DNA of 59,160 nt from contig JANQFK010000002.1 of NCBI GenBank assembly GCA_028277885.1, forward strand, positions 1 to 59,160, written 5' to 3'. The notes beneath the pieces were generated by a model that saw nothing but the letters and a program-made list of their open reading frames with translations, made no database searches and was not told the origin of the DNA. Shown here in pieces: positions 44,311 to 52,480 of this stretch. Both the position numbers and the translations under genes were made by a program. Source of the DNA: Myxococcota bacterium (GTDB taxonomy: Bacteria; Myxococcota_A; UBA9160; UBA6930). Position 1 is the first letter of the stretch; every line of letters begins with the position of its first letter.

Positions 44311-44697
44311 GTGGCGATCGAGCGCATCCTGATCGTGGACGACGAAGAGGACATCCGCCTGGTGAGCCGCCTGGCGGTGCAGCGCGTGGGCGGCTGGCAG
44401 GCCCTGGTCGCCGCCTCGGGGCCCGAGGCCGTGGACGTGGCCGCCCGGGAGCGACCCGACCTGATCCTGCTCGACGTGATGATGCCGGGCACCGACGGTC
44501 TCGCGACGCTCTCGCTGCTGCGCGCCCGCGAGGCGACCGCCGACATCCCCGTGGTGTTCCTCACGGCGAAGGTCCAGCAGCAGGAGGTGGACCACTACCT
44601 CGCCCTGGGCGCGCTGGGGGTGATCCGCAAGCCCTTCGATCCGCTGGTGCTTCCCGACGAGATCCGCCGCATCGCCGGCGAGGCGGGTGCGGCGTGA
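44311..44697 (+). CDS. Single-domain response regulator (receiver)
   Basis: 128 residues from GTG 44311. All receiver residues are present: acidic pair in ILIVDDEED, phospho-acceptor Asp55 in LILLDVMMPGTDG, Thr in VVFLTAK, and Lys in VIRKPFDP. There is no output domain, as in CheY-type or phosphorelay intermediates. The next gene is an Hpt protein with a GTGA overlap, so the two probably exchange phosphate. No histidine kinase is nearby. Confidence 0.92.
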   Translation: MAIERILIVDDEEDIRLVSRLAVQRVGGWQALVAASGPEAVDVAARERPDLILLDVMMPGTDGLATLSLLRAREATADIPVVFLTAKVQQQEVDHYLALGALGVIRKPFDPLVLPDEIRRIAGEAGAA

Positions 44698-45050
44698 GCG
44701 CATCGCGTCCCACCCGGGAGCAGGAGGAGGCCCTGGAGCGCGCCATCGCGCCGCTGCGCGACGCCTTCCGCGAGAAGCTCCCGGCGCGCGTCGCGGACCT
44801 GGCGGCCGCCCTCGCCGCCGGACGCGCCGGCGATGCGGCCCAGCTCGCCGAGGCCCACCACCAGGCCCACGCCTTCCAGGGAACCGCGGGCTCCTACGGG
44901 TTCGACGCCGTGAGCTCCGCGGCCCTCGCCATCGAGGAGCTGCTCGAAGGCCGGCTGGGCACGCCCAGGGCTTCGGCCGCGCCCGCGTGGCGCGAGCTCG
45001 AGGCGGCCCTCGGGCGCCTGCGCGCGGCGGTCGCCGACGCCCGGCGCTGA
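44694..45050 (+). CDS. Hpt (histidine phosphotransfer) protein
   Basis: 118 residues, all helical by pattern. The Hpt motif HAFQGTAGSYGFDAVSSAAL gives phospho-acceptor His59 in the family's H-x-L-K-G-(S/T)-(A/S)-G pattern, with Gln in place of Lys. Together with the receiver just upstream it could form a small relay feeding the MBL-receiver protein encoded convergently 1 base away. This linkage is inference from position and domains. Confidence 0.85.
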   Translation: MSASRPTREQEEALERAIAPLRDAFREKLPARVADLAAALAAGRAGDAAQLAEAHHQAHAFQGTAGSYGFDAVSSAALAIEELLEGRLGTPRASAAPAWRELEAALGRLRAAVADARR

Positions 45051-45051
45051 C

Positions 45052-46398
45052 TCAGGCCTCGGGCAGCCGCCGCAGCAGCCAGCCGCGCACGCGCGACCGC
45101 ACCAGGGTGGGCTTCACGGGCTTGGTCAGGAAGTCCGTGGCGCCGGCCCGGAAGGCCTCCAGCATGCCCCGCTCGTCGGGGCGGTTGCCCGTGAGGATCA
45201 GGATCGGGACCCGGCGCAGCCGCGCGTCGCCCTCGCCGCGGATCCGGCGGCACACCTCGAGCCCGTCGAGCATGGGGATCTTGAGGTCGAGCAGCACGAG
45301 GGACGGGCGGTCGCGGCGCGCCACGGCGAGGGCGGACTCGCCGTCGCCGGCGTGGATCAGGCGCACGCCCTCGGGCTCGAGGGCGCCGCGCAGCACCGCC
45401 GTCATGTCCGGGTCGTCCTCCACCAGCAGCACCGTCGAGGCGCGGGGCGGCTCCTTGGGGAGCAGGGCGCTCGGGACCCGCTCCACGGCCGCGGGCTCCC
45501 GGCGCGGCGCGGCCTCCCGCCGCGGGAGCTCCAGGGTCTCGCCCTCGGCGGCGGCCCGCACGTCCGGCACGAAGTCGCCTCGCGCGGCGCGCTCCCGCGC
45601 CAGCTCGAGCAGCGCGTCCACCTCGGCATCGGTGCGCAGCGGGTCGTGGTGGAAGAGCACGAGCTGGCCCACCCGCGCCGCGATCGCGTAGTCCACGGCA
45701 CGCTCCACCGGGGTGTGGCCCCAGCCGAGCTTGGCGGGGAAGTCGCCCAGGGTGAACTGGGCGTCGTGGATCACCACGTCGGCGCCGGCCAGGAACTCGA
45801 GGTGGCGCCGGTCCTCGTAGTGGACCGGCTCGGCGCCCGGCGCCGCGTCGAGGGGCAGGATCGAGTGGGGCTCGTGGTCCGTCGCGTAGACGAGCACCGC
45901 TCCGTCCGCCTCCAGCCGGTAGCCCAGGGTGAGGGCGGGATGGTTGAGGTAGCGGGTGGAGACCCGCACGCGGCCGCACTCGAAGCGCCCCTCGCGCAGG
46001 TCGTGGAAGCGCACCGCCGCGTCGAAGGAGTCCACGGTGACCGGGTGGTAGTCGTAGGACATCTGCCCGGCCAGGGTGTCCTCGATGTGCTGGGTGCGTC
46101 CGCCCGGCGCGTACACGTCCCACTGGCCCCCGCGCTCGAAGAAGGGCGCGAAGAACGGGAAGCCCTGGATGTGGTCCCAGTGGGTGTGGCCGATCAGGAG
46201 ATGACCGCCGAGGCGCTCCGCGGCCGCCTCGTCGCGGAGCGCGATGCCGAGCTCGTGGGCGCCGGTGCCGACGTCGAGCAGGATGCGGGTTCCGTCGTCG
46301 CTGCGGACCTCGACGCAGGAGGTGTTGCCGCCGTAGCGGACGGTCTCCGGACCGGGGCGCGGGATCGAGCCCCGCGTTCCCCAGAAGCGAATCCGCAT
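45052..46398 (-). CDS. MBL-fold hydrolase fused to a receiver domain
   Basis: 448 residues. The N-terminal MBL domain starts RIRFWGTRGSIPRPGPETVR, with GHTHWDHIQGFPFF (H-x-H-x-D-H, metal site) and YATDHEPHS, LVLFHHDP as later ligands; this subgroup resembles cyclic-nucleotide phosphodiesterase/PhnP-like MBLs. A linker of about 60 residues leads to a receiver domain from about 322 (TVLLVEDDPDM, phospho-Asp in LVLLDLKIPMLDG, Lys in FLTKPVKP). A receiver controlling an MBL hydrolase directly is uncommon. Phosphorylation probably comes from the neighbouring receiver/Hpt proteins. Substrate unknown. Confidence 0.87.
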   Translation of the reverse strand: MRIRFWGTRGSIPRPGPETVRYGGNTSCVEVRSDDGTRILLDVGTGAHELGIALRDEAAAERLGGHLLIGHTHWDHIQGFPFFAPFFERGGQWDVYAPGGRTQHIEDTLAGQMSYDYHPVTVDSFDAAVRFHDLREGRFECGRVRVSTRYLNHPALTLGYRLEADGAVLVYATDHEPHSILPLDAAPGAEPVHYEDRRHLEFLAGADVVIHDAQFTLGDFPAKLGWGHTPVERAVDYAIAARVGQLVLFHHDPLRTDAEVDALLELARERAARGDFVPDVRAAAEGETLELPRREAAPRREPAAVERVPSALLPKEPPRASTVLLVEDDPDMTAVLRGALEPEGVRLIHAGDGESALAVARRDRPSLVLLDLKIPMLDGLEVCRRIRGEGDARLRRVPILILTGNRPDERGMLEAFRAGATDFLTKPVKPTLVRSRVRGWLLRRLPEA

Positions 46399-46459
46399 GC
46401 CCTCTCCCCGGAGCTCCGCGCCGCAGGACCCGCAGTGTCACCGGCGCGCGATCCGGGTG

Positions 46460-48358
46460 TCAAGCTCCGGATGGAGTCGGAGCCCCCGAGTGGGCGCGTG
46501 TGCCCGCTCCCCGAAGGCTCGGGGCCTCGGGCTGCGCGCGGCCGGCGGGCTCGACGTAGAGCGCATCGGGCTCCCAGCGCCGCCGCACCACCGCGTCGAG
46601 GAAGCCGTAGTCCCCGTAGGCGGGCGATGCGCCGTCGCCCCACTTCTCGACGAAGCGCCGCCAGTTGCGCCGCAGCAGCCGCGAGTGCCGCTCGCCGCGC
46701 TCGGCGTCGCTCCCGTAGGCCTCGTGGCGCACGAACACGTCGAGGGCGAGGCGGCTGCGGTGACCGGCCAGGTGGGCGCGCAGGGAGAAGTCGTCGTCCT
46801 CGAAGCCCCAGGGCGAGAACCGCTCGTCGAAGCCGCCGATGGCGTCGATCACGTCGCGCCGCACCAGCACGCAGAAGGACGGGAAGATCGCCTTGTAGAG
46901 CCCCTGGCGCGCGAACTCCAGTGCGCGGCGCCGGGCGAAGGCCGCCACCGAGTCCGGGCTGCCGTCGCCGGGGTAGGCGACCTGCTGGCCGTGGGCCGCG
47001 CGGTCCGAGACCGGGCACACGCAGCCCACCCGCGGGTCGACGGCGGCGTGCCAGAGCATGCGCCCCAGCCAGCCGGGACTCACGATGGCGTCGTTGTCGA
47101 GGAAGCCGATCCAGCGCCCGCGGGCGAGGGCGATGGCCTGGTTGCGTGCCGCCGGGGCGCCGCGGTTCTCGGCGTTCCGGATCAGCCGCACGTCGGGCTG
47201 GCCCTCCAGGAACTCGGCGCTGCCGTCCGTCGAGCCGTTGTCGACGAACAGGATCTCGACGGGGTGGTCGGGCTCGCGGGCGGCGCGCAGCGCCTCGAGG
47301 CAGCGCCGCGTCCGCTCGAGGCCGTCGTGGGAGACGATCACCAGGGAGACCAGCTCGCCGGGGGTGGGGCCCCGACCGAGGGACTCCTCCGGGTCGTGGC
47401 CCGTGGCCTCGAGGACCGCGCCGCGGCCGAGGGGCACGGCCCCGAGCTTGCGCACCAGGCCGCGCAGCCGGGTCGCGACGGCGTCGGGGAGCGTCGCGCC
47501 CCGCCGGGCCTCGTCGACGGCGCGCAGCTTGCGCACCAGGTGGGCGCAGGCCTCGCGGAAGCGCTCGTACTGGATCTGCGCCCGCTGGAGGTAGGCCTCG
47601 CGCTCCACGGGGTCGCCGAAGCCGCCGATGCTCCAGTCGCCGTGCTTCTCCGCCATGCGCCAGCGGTGCACGCCGAGGCGCACCATGCGGGCGAAGTACT
47701 CGTCGGGGGTGAGCTCGTGGTCGTGCTCGCAGCGCGCGTCCTCGCGGTAGAGCACCCGCCAGCCGCGCTTCTCCAGCCGGTAGCCGAGCTCCACGTCCTC
47801 CATGATGGGCTCGCGGAAGCGCTCGTCGAAGCCGCCGGCCTCCCGCACCGCGGCGACGGGCAGGCTCAGGTTGCAGGTCCAGAAGTAGCGCCAGTCGTGG
47901 AGCTCGTCGTGGCGCAGGCGCAGGAAGTCGAACAGCAGGTCCGAGCCCTCGAGGAGCTGGACGAAGGGCCGGGCCAGCGCCCGCTCGGTGAAGTGGAAGG
48001 AGCCCAGCACCGCGCAGCGCGGCGGCGCCTCGGCGTGGGCGGCGAGGTGCCGCTCCAGCAGGTCCGGCGCGGGGACGGCGTCGTCGTTCAGGATCAGGAC
48101 GAGGGGCGCGCGGCAATGCTCGATGCCGCGGTTGCGCGCGGCGCCCGGACCGGCGTTGGCCTGGTGCAGCACGCGGAGCGGGAACGGCGGCGCGGCCTCG
48201 GGCGCCGCGAGGGGCTGCGGGCTGCCGTCGTCCACCACGACCACCTCGAAGCGGTCGGGCGCGAGGGTCTGCTCCGCGAGCTTCGCGAGCAGCGCGGCGA
48301 TGCGCTCCGGGCGACCGTGGGTGGGGACCACCACCGAGAGCTCGGGCGATTCACTCAT
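46460..48358 (-). CDS. Bidomain family 2 glycosyltransferase
   Basis: 632 residues from ATG 48358. Two GT-A folds in tandem: the first opens SVVVPTHGRPERIAALL, with FEVVVVDDGSP and LILNDDAVP (DxD-like); the second begins near 340 (SLVIVSHDGLERTRRCLEAL), with ILFVDNGSTDGSAEFL, WIGFLDNDAIVSPGW and GFEDDDFSLRA (general-base region). Such dual GTs make repeating or two-sugar units of surface polysaccharide. No signal peptide; membrane association likely by neighbours. The ATP-grasp/DUF455 genes lie 67 bases upstream on the same strand. Confidence 0.9.
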   Translation of the reverse strand: MSESPELSVVVPTHGRPERIAALLAKLAEQTLAPDRFEVVVVDDGSPQPLAAPEAAPPFPLRVLHQANAGPGAARNRGIEHCRAPLVLILNDDAVPAPDLLERHLAAHAEAPPRCAVLGSFHFTERALARPFVQLLEGSDLLFDFLRLRHDELHDWRYFWTCNLSLPVAAVREAGGFDERFREPIMEDVELGYRLEKRGWRVLYREDARCEHDHELTPDEYFARMVRLGVHRWRMAEKHGDWSIGGFGDPVEREAYLQRAQIQYERFREACAHLVRKLRAVDEARRGATLPDAVATRLRGLVRKLGAVPLGRGAVLEATGHDPEESLGRGPTPGELVSLVIVSHDGLERTRRCLEALRAAREPDHPVEILFVDNGSTDGSAEFLEGQPDVRLIRNAENRGAPAARNQAIALARGRWIGFLDNDAIVSPGWLGRMLWHAAVDPRVGCVCPVSDRAAHGQQVAYPGDGSPDSVAAFARRRALEFARQGLYKAIFPSFCVLVRRDVIDAIGGFDERFSPWGFEDDDFSLRAHLAGHRSRLALDVFVRHEAYGSDAERGERHSRLLRRNWRRFVEKWGDGASPAYGDYGFLDAVVRRRWEPDALYVEPAGRAQPEAPSLRGAGTRAHSGAPTPSGA

Positions 48359-48425
48359 TTCGGGCACATCCGGCCGGGGGCGTTTCGCACTGGATCGACC
48401 GGATTCCGCCCTCGCTTGAATCCTC

Positions 48426-49589
48426 CTACGCGGTCGGAGGCCCTGGAGGGGCGAGGGCGGCGGGATCCCGCGCGAGGCGCAGGGCGGGCCGCGGCTCACC
48501 GGGCGCGCCGCCCAGCGCGAGCCGCAGCACGCCCCCGGCCGGTTCCGCGTCGGCCGCGCGGTCGTCGAGGTCGAGGTGCAGGTGGAGGCGCTCGTCGGCG
48601 TCGAGGTCGAAGTGGCGGCGGGCCACGGGCAGGGCGCGGCGGGCGAGCCCGAGGGTCACGGTGCCGAGGGTGAAGCGCGCGTTCAGCTCGACGATCCGCA
48701 GCACCGGCCCCTCGGGCCCCTCGAACGCGAAGGCGTCCACGCCGCAGGGTCCGGCGTAGCCCGCCTCGCCGGCCGCCACCGCCAGAGCGGCCGCGGCCTC
48801 GCGCAGCGGCTCGTCCCAGTCGCTGCCCGAGGTGACCCGCCCGCGCCGGTCGAGGGTGCCGCGGAAGCCGCGGGGAACGCCGGAGGGGGTCGGGCACGGC
48901 TCGAGGGTGCCGAGCAGCAGCGGCCCGTCGGGTCCGACGTGGAGCTGCGCCGAGAGGTCCATGCGGCGCTCGAGCCACGGCTCGAGGATCGCGCCGCCCC
49001 GCGCGGCGAGCTTCGCGAGCCCGGCGCGAACCGCCCCGTCGTCCTCGTCGAGGGCCACGCGGCCCCGGCCGCTCGAAGAGAGGCGGGGCTTGAGGGTCGC
49101 CGGGACGTCGCGCAGCCAGGCGGGCCAGGCCTCGCGCGCGGCACGGACCGCGGCGAGTGCGGCGTCGGGGTCCGCGAGATCCCCGGGCGCGAAGACGTGG
49201 AGCGCGCCGCCCAGGCAGGCGGGCTCGAAGCCCAGGCGCCGGGTCGTCTCGAGCGCGAAGGCCTTGTCGTGCACCCGCGCGACCACCTCCGGCTCCGGGC
49301 CGGCGAGCGCGAGGCCGAGACGCGCCGCCTCGCGGCGCGCGTCCCCGGTGACGAGCCAGGCGCAGGCCGCGTCGGCCTCGAGCCACGGGAACGCGGCGCC
49401 CTCGGGCTCCGGCCCCAGCGCGGCGGGCCAGTGGACCGCATCCTCGTCGGGCTCCGCGGCGAGCCGCGCGCCGGGCGCGAACAGCAGGCGCCAGAGCCGC
49501 GCCGCCGAGCGCGTCGCCGCGAGGGCGGCGCGCGAGGCCGCGGGCGCCTCGGCGCCGAGGTTCGCGACGAGGACCGGCGCGTCGCTCAA
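48426..49589 (-). CDS. ATP-grasp domain protein
   Basis: 387 residues from TTG 49589, which overlaps the DUF455 stop (TTGA). The ATP-grasp pattern includes ARVHDKAFALETTRRLG, the lysine-bearing strand ATLKPRLSSSGRGRVAL, AILEPWLERRMDLSAQL and the metal-binding VLRIVELNARFTLGTVTLG (E-x-N). Such enzymes join a carboxylate to an amine or thiol via acyl-phosphate. The exact ligation is unknown. It pairs tightly with a ferritin-like DUF455 gene, an arrangement that may mark a small biosynthetic unit. Confidence 0.82.
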   Translation of the reverse strand: MSDAPVLVANLGAEAPAASRAALAATRSAARLWRLLFAPGARLAAEPDEDAVHWPAALGPEPEGAAFPWLEADAACAWLVTGDARREAARLGLALAGPEPEVVARVHDKAFALETTRRLGFEPACLGGALHVFAPGDLADPDAALAAVRAAREAWPAWLRDVPATLKPRLSSSGRGRVALDEDDGAVRAGLAKLAARGGAILEPWLERRMDLSAQLHVGPDGPLLLGTLEPCPTPSGVPRGFRGTLDRRGRVTSGSDWDEPLREAAAALAVAAGEAGYAGPCGVDAFAFEGPEGPVLRIVELNARFTLGTVTLGLARRALPVARRHFDLDADERLHLHLDLDDRAADAEPAGGVLRLALGGAPGEPRPALRLARDPAALAPPGPPTA

Positions 49590-50434
49590 CGCGGCGGCGG
49601 CTTCGGCGCCGCGGCGGGCGGCCGCCGCTCGGCGCTGGAGCGGGCCCGGCGCACGTGCTCGATGAACGCGGGGGCGAGCCCGGCGCGCCGGCGGGCGGCG
49701 GCGTCGAAGCGGCGCCCCTTGGCGCGCGCGGCCGAGAGCGGGAAGGGCACCGCCTCCCGGTAGCGCTCCACGTCGCTGCGCGGCTCCGGGCTCTCGTCCA
49801 GCCGCCTCAGCCAGCGCGCCGCGAGGGCGACGTGGCGCACCTCGTCGTCGTGCACGCGCTCGATCACGCGCGCGCCGGCCTCGTCGCCGGCGTCCCGGAA
49901 GGCGTCGCGGTAGAGACCCGTGAAGTCGAGGTTGGCCTGCTCGAAGGTGAGCCCCATGGCGCAGAGGAAGGCGCGCGGCCCGTGGGGCGAGGCGTCGATG
50001 GCCGGCAGCTGCTTCCAGAAGTAGTCCGAGCGGGGATGCTCCGCGAGCCGCGAGCCGAGGGCCTCGAGACGCCCGAGGTAGAGGCGGCAGTGGCGCTGCT
50101 CGTCCACCAGCACGCCGAGCCACCCGCGGCGCAGCTCGGCGGGGAGCGCGGGCCAGCGCAGCAGCGCCCAGGCGAAGAGCTCCACCGCCTGGAGCTCGTG
50201 ATGGGCGAAGCGCGCCAGGCAGCGTGCCCGCGCCTCGGGCTCGGCCAGCGCGTGGAGGGGGGGCAGCGGCGGGGCGCCGCTCGAGAGGGCGAGCGTGCGG
50301 CAGCGCGCCGGGCGCGTGACCCGCAGCGGCCGCCCGCGGACCTCGTCGGCCAGGCCCCGGGGCGGCGGGGCGAGCTTCGGTCCGAGCTCCCCCGAGGCCA
50401 GGATCCCCAGGCAGAAGTCTCGCAGGCTCCCCAT
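49586..50434 (-). CDS. DUF455 ferritin-like protein
   Basis: 282 residues from ATG 50434, 7 bases after a TATCTT box (likely leaderless). Two diiron half-sites are visible: FAHHELQAVELFAWALLRWP with DEQRHCRLYLGRL, then FEQANLDF with DDEVRHVALAA. This matches DUF455, an uncharacterised ferritin-like family often linked to redox or modification chemistry. The C-terminal 25 residues are Ala/Pro-rich and may be disordered. First gene of a unit with the ATP-grasp protein. Confidence 0.84.
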   Translation of the reverse strand: MGSLRDFCLGILASGELGPKLAPPPRGLADEVRGRPLRVTRPARCRTLALSSGAPPLPPLHALAEPEARARCLARFAHHELQAVELFAWALLRWPALPAELRRGWLGVLVDEQRHCRLYLGRLEALGSRLAEHPRSDYFWKQLPAIDASPHGPRAFLCAMGLTFEQANLDFTGLYRDAFRDAGDEAGARVIERVHDDEVRHVALAARWLRRLDESPEPRSDVERYREAVPFPLSAARAKGRRFDAAARRRAGLAPAFIEHVRRARSSAERRPPAAAPKPPPR

Positions 50435-50441
50435 CTGCGAG

Positions 50442-50447
50442 AAGATA
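50442..50447 (-). promoter_or_regulatory. -10 box TATCTT for the DUF455 gene (leaderless)
   Basis: Complement of AAGATA; ends 7 bases before ATG 50434. Confidence 0.45.
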
Positions 50448-50489
50448 GCCGTAGGGGCCGCCCCCCGGGACGGGGACGAAAGCACCGCA

Positions 50490-50519
50490 TTGACCGCTCG
50501 AATCGGAGGGTGATACGGT
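50490..50519 (+). promoter_or_regulatory. Sigma-70-type promoter of the TetR gene at 50605
   Basis: -35 TTGACC (50490-50495), 18-base spacer, extended -10 TGA-TACGGT (TACGGT 50514-50519). Predicted transcript start near 50526. Confidence 0.6.
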
Positions 50520-50522
50520 ACG

Positions 50523-50550
50523 GCGAACGGTGTTCAGGGACGCCGTTCGC
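50523..50550 (+). promoter_or_regulatory. Operator dyad at the TetR gene start site
   Basis: GCGAACGG and CCGTTCGC are perfect 8-base inverted arms with a 12-base spacer, overlapping the predicted transcript start. It is the likely autorepression site of the TetR at 50605. A smaller dyad GAAC-GGT-GTTC lies inside. Confidence 0.6.
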
Positions 50551-50604
50551 ACAGCTCTCAGACGTTCAGACCCGTCCGGGGGGCAGGGCTTGGAGGGTCG
50601 CCGA

Positions 50605-51201
50605 ATGGATCGCGACAACGCGCGCGCACTCCGCCACAAGATCCTGGCCGAGGCCATCGACACCATCCATCGGGAGGGCATCGATCGGATCACCATGCGC
50701 GCACTCGCGCAGAAGCTCGGCTACTCGCCGGCCACCATCTACCTGTACTTCGAGAACAAGCAGGCGCTCATCACCGCGATCGCGCTCCACGGCTTCGGGC
50801 TCATCGAGGAGCGCACGCGGCCGGCCCTCGACATCGAGGACCCCGTCGACGCGGTGCGCGAGAGCGCGCGCCGCTACGTCGACTTCGGTCTCGAGAACGG
50901 CGCGCTCTACCAGCTGATGTTCCGCGAGTTCGAGCCCGCCGGCTACGAGGCCCAGGCGGTGCAGCGCATCGACGAGGTCTGGTCCCTCTACCGCAAGATC
51001 TTCCAGCGCGGCATGGAGCAGGGCGTGTTCCGCAACGCGGACCCGGATGCGGAGATCGCCATGCTCTGGTCGTCGTGCCACGGCTTCGTGGAGCTGGCGC
51101 TCTCGGACCGCATGCCGCCGCGACCCGCCGCCCAGGCCGGGTCCGTCGCGAGCCTGCGCGAGCACCTCCTCGACGACCGGATCCGAGCCCTGCGCCCCTA
51201 G
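50605..51201 (+). CDS. TetR/AcrR family transcriptional regulator
   Basis: 198 residues from ATG 50605 (GGAGGG-type Shine-Dalgarno just before). The HTH reads RITMRALAQKLGYSPATIYLYFENKQALI, a textbook TetR region, and the helical C-terminal domain resembles the WHG/TetR_C_33-type (YVDFGLENGALYQLMF). It has its own promoter and a strong dyad at the start site, so autorepression is likely. The adjacent genes (TPR-zincin, glcDEF) start beyond a hairpin at 51270, so whether they are its targets is open. Confidence 0.9.
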   Translation: MDRDNARALRHKILAEAIDTIHREGIDRITMRALAQKLGYSPATIYLYFENKQALITAIALHGFGLIEERTRPALDIEDPVDAVRESARRYVDFGLENGALYQLMFREFEPAGYEAQAVQRIDEVWSLYRKIFQRGMEQGVFRNADPDAEIAMLWSSCHGFVELALSDRMPPRPAAQAGSVASLREHLLDDRIRALRP

Positions 51202-51269
51202 CGCGAGCGGGTCCCGGCTCCGGGATCCGGCGGAAACCCGCGCCGAGACGGTGGTTTGAAACGGGACCT

Positions 51270-51294
51270 GCGGGAGACCCGCCGGGCCTCCCGC
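51270..51294 (+). terminator. Hairpin downstream of the TetR gene
   Basis: GCGGGAG and CTCCCGC arms with an 11-base loop, 69 bases after the TetR stop; a T-rich stretch follows about 20 bases later. Probably terminates the TetR transcript. Confidence 0.4.
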
Positions 51295-51433
51295 CGGCCC
51301 CGGCCGTGAGCTGGTTTTCTCAATGAATCCGGAAGGTTGCAGACTGGCCCCGACGGAGGCCGGGCGCGCAGCGGGGCGCCGGCTTCTGCTATTGTGGAGG
51401 TTCGAGAGGCCCCGGCCCCGGGCGAGCGGAGCG

Positions 51434-52471
51434 ATGAAGGACAACGATCGGTACTGGGATTGCCTCGACCACGCCATGGAGGCCTCGAGCGGCGGACGCA
51501 CCGAGGAGGCGCTCGCCTGGCTCGACGAGGCCCTGAAGGCGCACCCCGGTGGCGCCGAGGCCCACAACGGTCGTGGCGAGATCCTGTGGGACGAGGGCAA
51601 GGTGGACCCGGCCCTCTACGAGTTCGAGCTCGCCGCCATGGCGGACCCGAAGTTCGCCACCGCCCACCTGAACCGCGCCGAGCTGCTGATCGAGGAGCTC
51701 GGCGAGTACGAGCAGGCGCTCCAGCATCTCGACGACCTGCTCGCCGGACGCACCGACCTGCCGCGGCCGGACCGCGGCACCGAGGCCGAGATCCACTACC
51801 TGAAGTCGAAGGCGCTCTTCTACCTCGACGATCTCGAGGGCGCGCTCTTCCTGGTGCGCCGCGCCAGCAAGACCTCGGGCGACGTGGCGGTGTACCGCGC
51901 CTTCGAGGGCCAGATCCTGTTCGAGCTGGGCCGCTTCGCCGAGGCGCGCCGGTTCCTCGAGCAGGCCGTCATCCTCGACTCGGACTCCGCCCACGCCCAC
52001 TACCACCTGGGCCTGGTGCTGGAGCGCCTCGACGAGGACGAGGTCGCCCAGGCGGCCTTCGCCAGCGCGAACGCGCGCGACCCGGAGCACTACCCGCTGC
52101 CGACCCCCATGGACGAGGCCGCCTTCCGGCGCGCCGCCTCGGACGCCATCGCCAACATCCCGCGCTCCATCCGCGAGCTGGTCGAGCACGTGCCGGTGCT
52201 GGTGCGCGAATTCCCCGACACGGAGCTGATCGAGCAGGAGAACGTGTCGCCCCAGATCCTCGGCCTGTTCTCGGGCGTGCCGCGCACCGAGGCGGCGGTG
52301 ACCGCCCAGGCCCGGGACGTGGACCGCGTCTTCCTGTTCAAGCGCAACCTCGAGAAGGTCTGCCGAACCCACGCCGAGCTCGTCGAGCAGATCCAGATCA
52401 CCGTGAAGCACGAGATCGGCCACTACCTGGGACTGGACGAGGACGACCTCGAGCGACTCGGCCTGGCCTGA
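51434..52471 (+). CDS. TPR protein with C-terminal zincin-like metallopeptidase domain
   Basis: 345 residues from ATG 51434. Residues 1-225 contain tetratricopeptide-like repeats (EALAWLDEALKAHPGGAEAH, ALYEFELAAMADPKFATAH, FAEARRFLEQAVILDSDSAH). The last 110 residues match the minimal zincin family PF06262, ending in HEIGHYLGLDEDDL (zinc His326 and His330, catalytic Glu327, third ligand Asp). Stand-alone members are about 120 residues, so the TPR fusion is the distinguishing feature: the repeats probably bring a protein substrate or partner. Proteolytic activity has not been shown for most of this family. It is followed 10 bases later by glcD. Confidence 0.85.
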   Translation: MKDNDRYWDCLDHAMEASSGGRTEEALAWLDEALKAHPGGAEAHNGRGEILWDEGKVDPALYEFELAAMADPKFATAHLNRAELLIEELGEYEQALQHLDDLLAGRTDLPRPDRGTEAEIHYLKSKALFYLDDLEGALFLVRRASKTSGDVAVYRAFEGQILFELGRFAEARRFLEQAVILDSDSAHAHYHLGLVLERLDEDEVAQAAFASANARDPEHYPLPTPMDEAAFRRAASDAIANIPRSIRELVEHVPVLVREFPDTELIEQENVSPQILGLFSGVPRTEAAVTAQARDVDRVFLFKRNLEKVCRTHAELVEQIQITVKHEIGHYLGLDEDDLERLGLA

Positions 52472-52480
52472 GCGCAGGGC

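Noticed and set aside
46460..50434. Grouping glycosyltransferase, ATP-grasp and DUF455 genes as one defined natural-product cluster
   Set aside because: No carrier protein, precursor peptide, tailoring set or exporter is present; only the ATP-grasp/DUF455 coupling is well supported.
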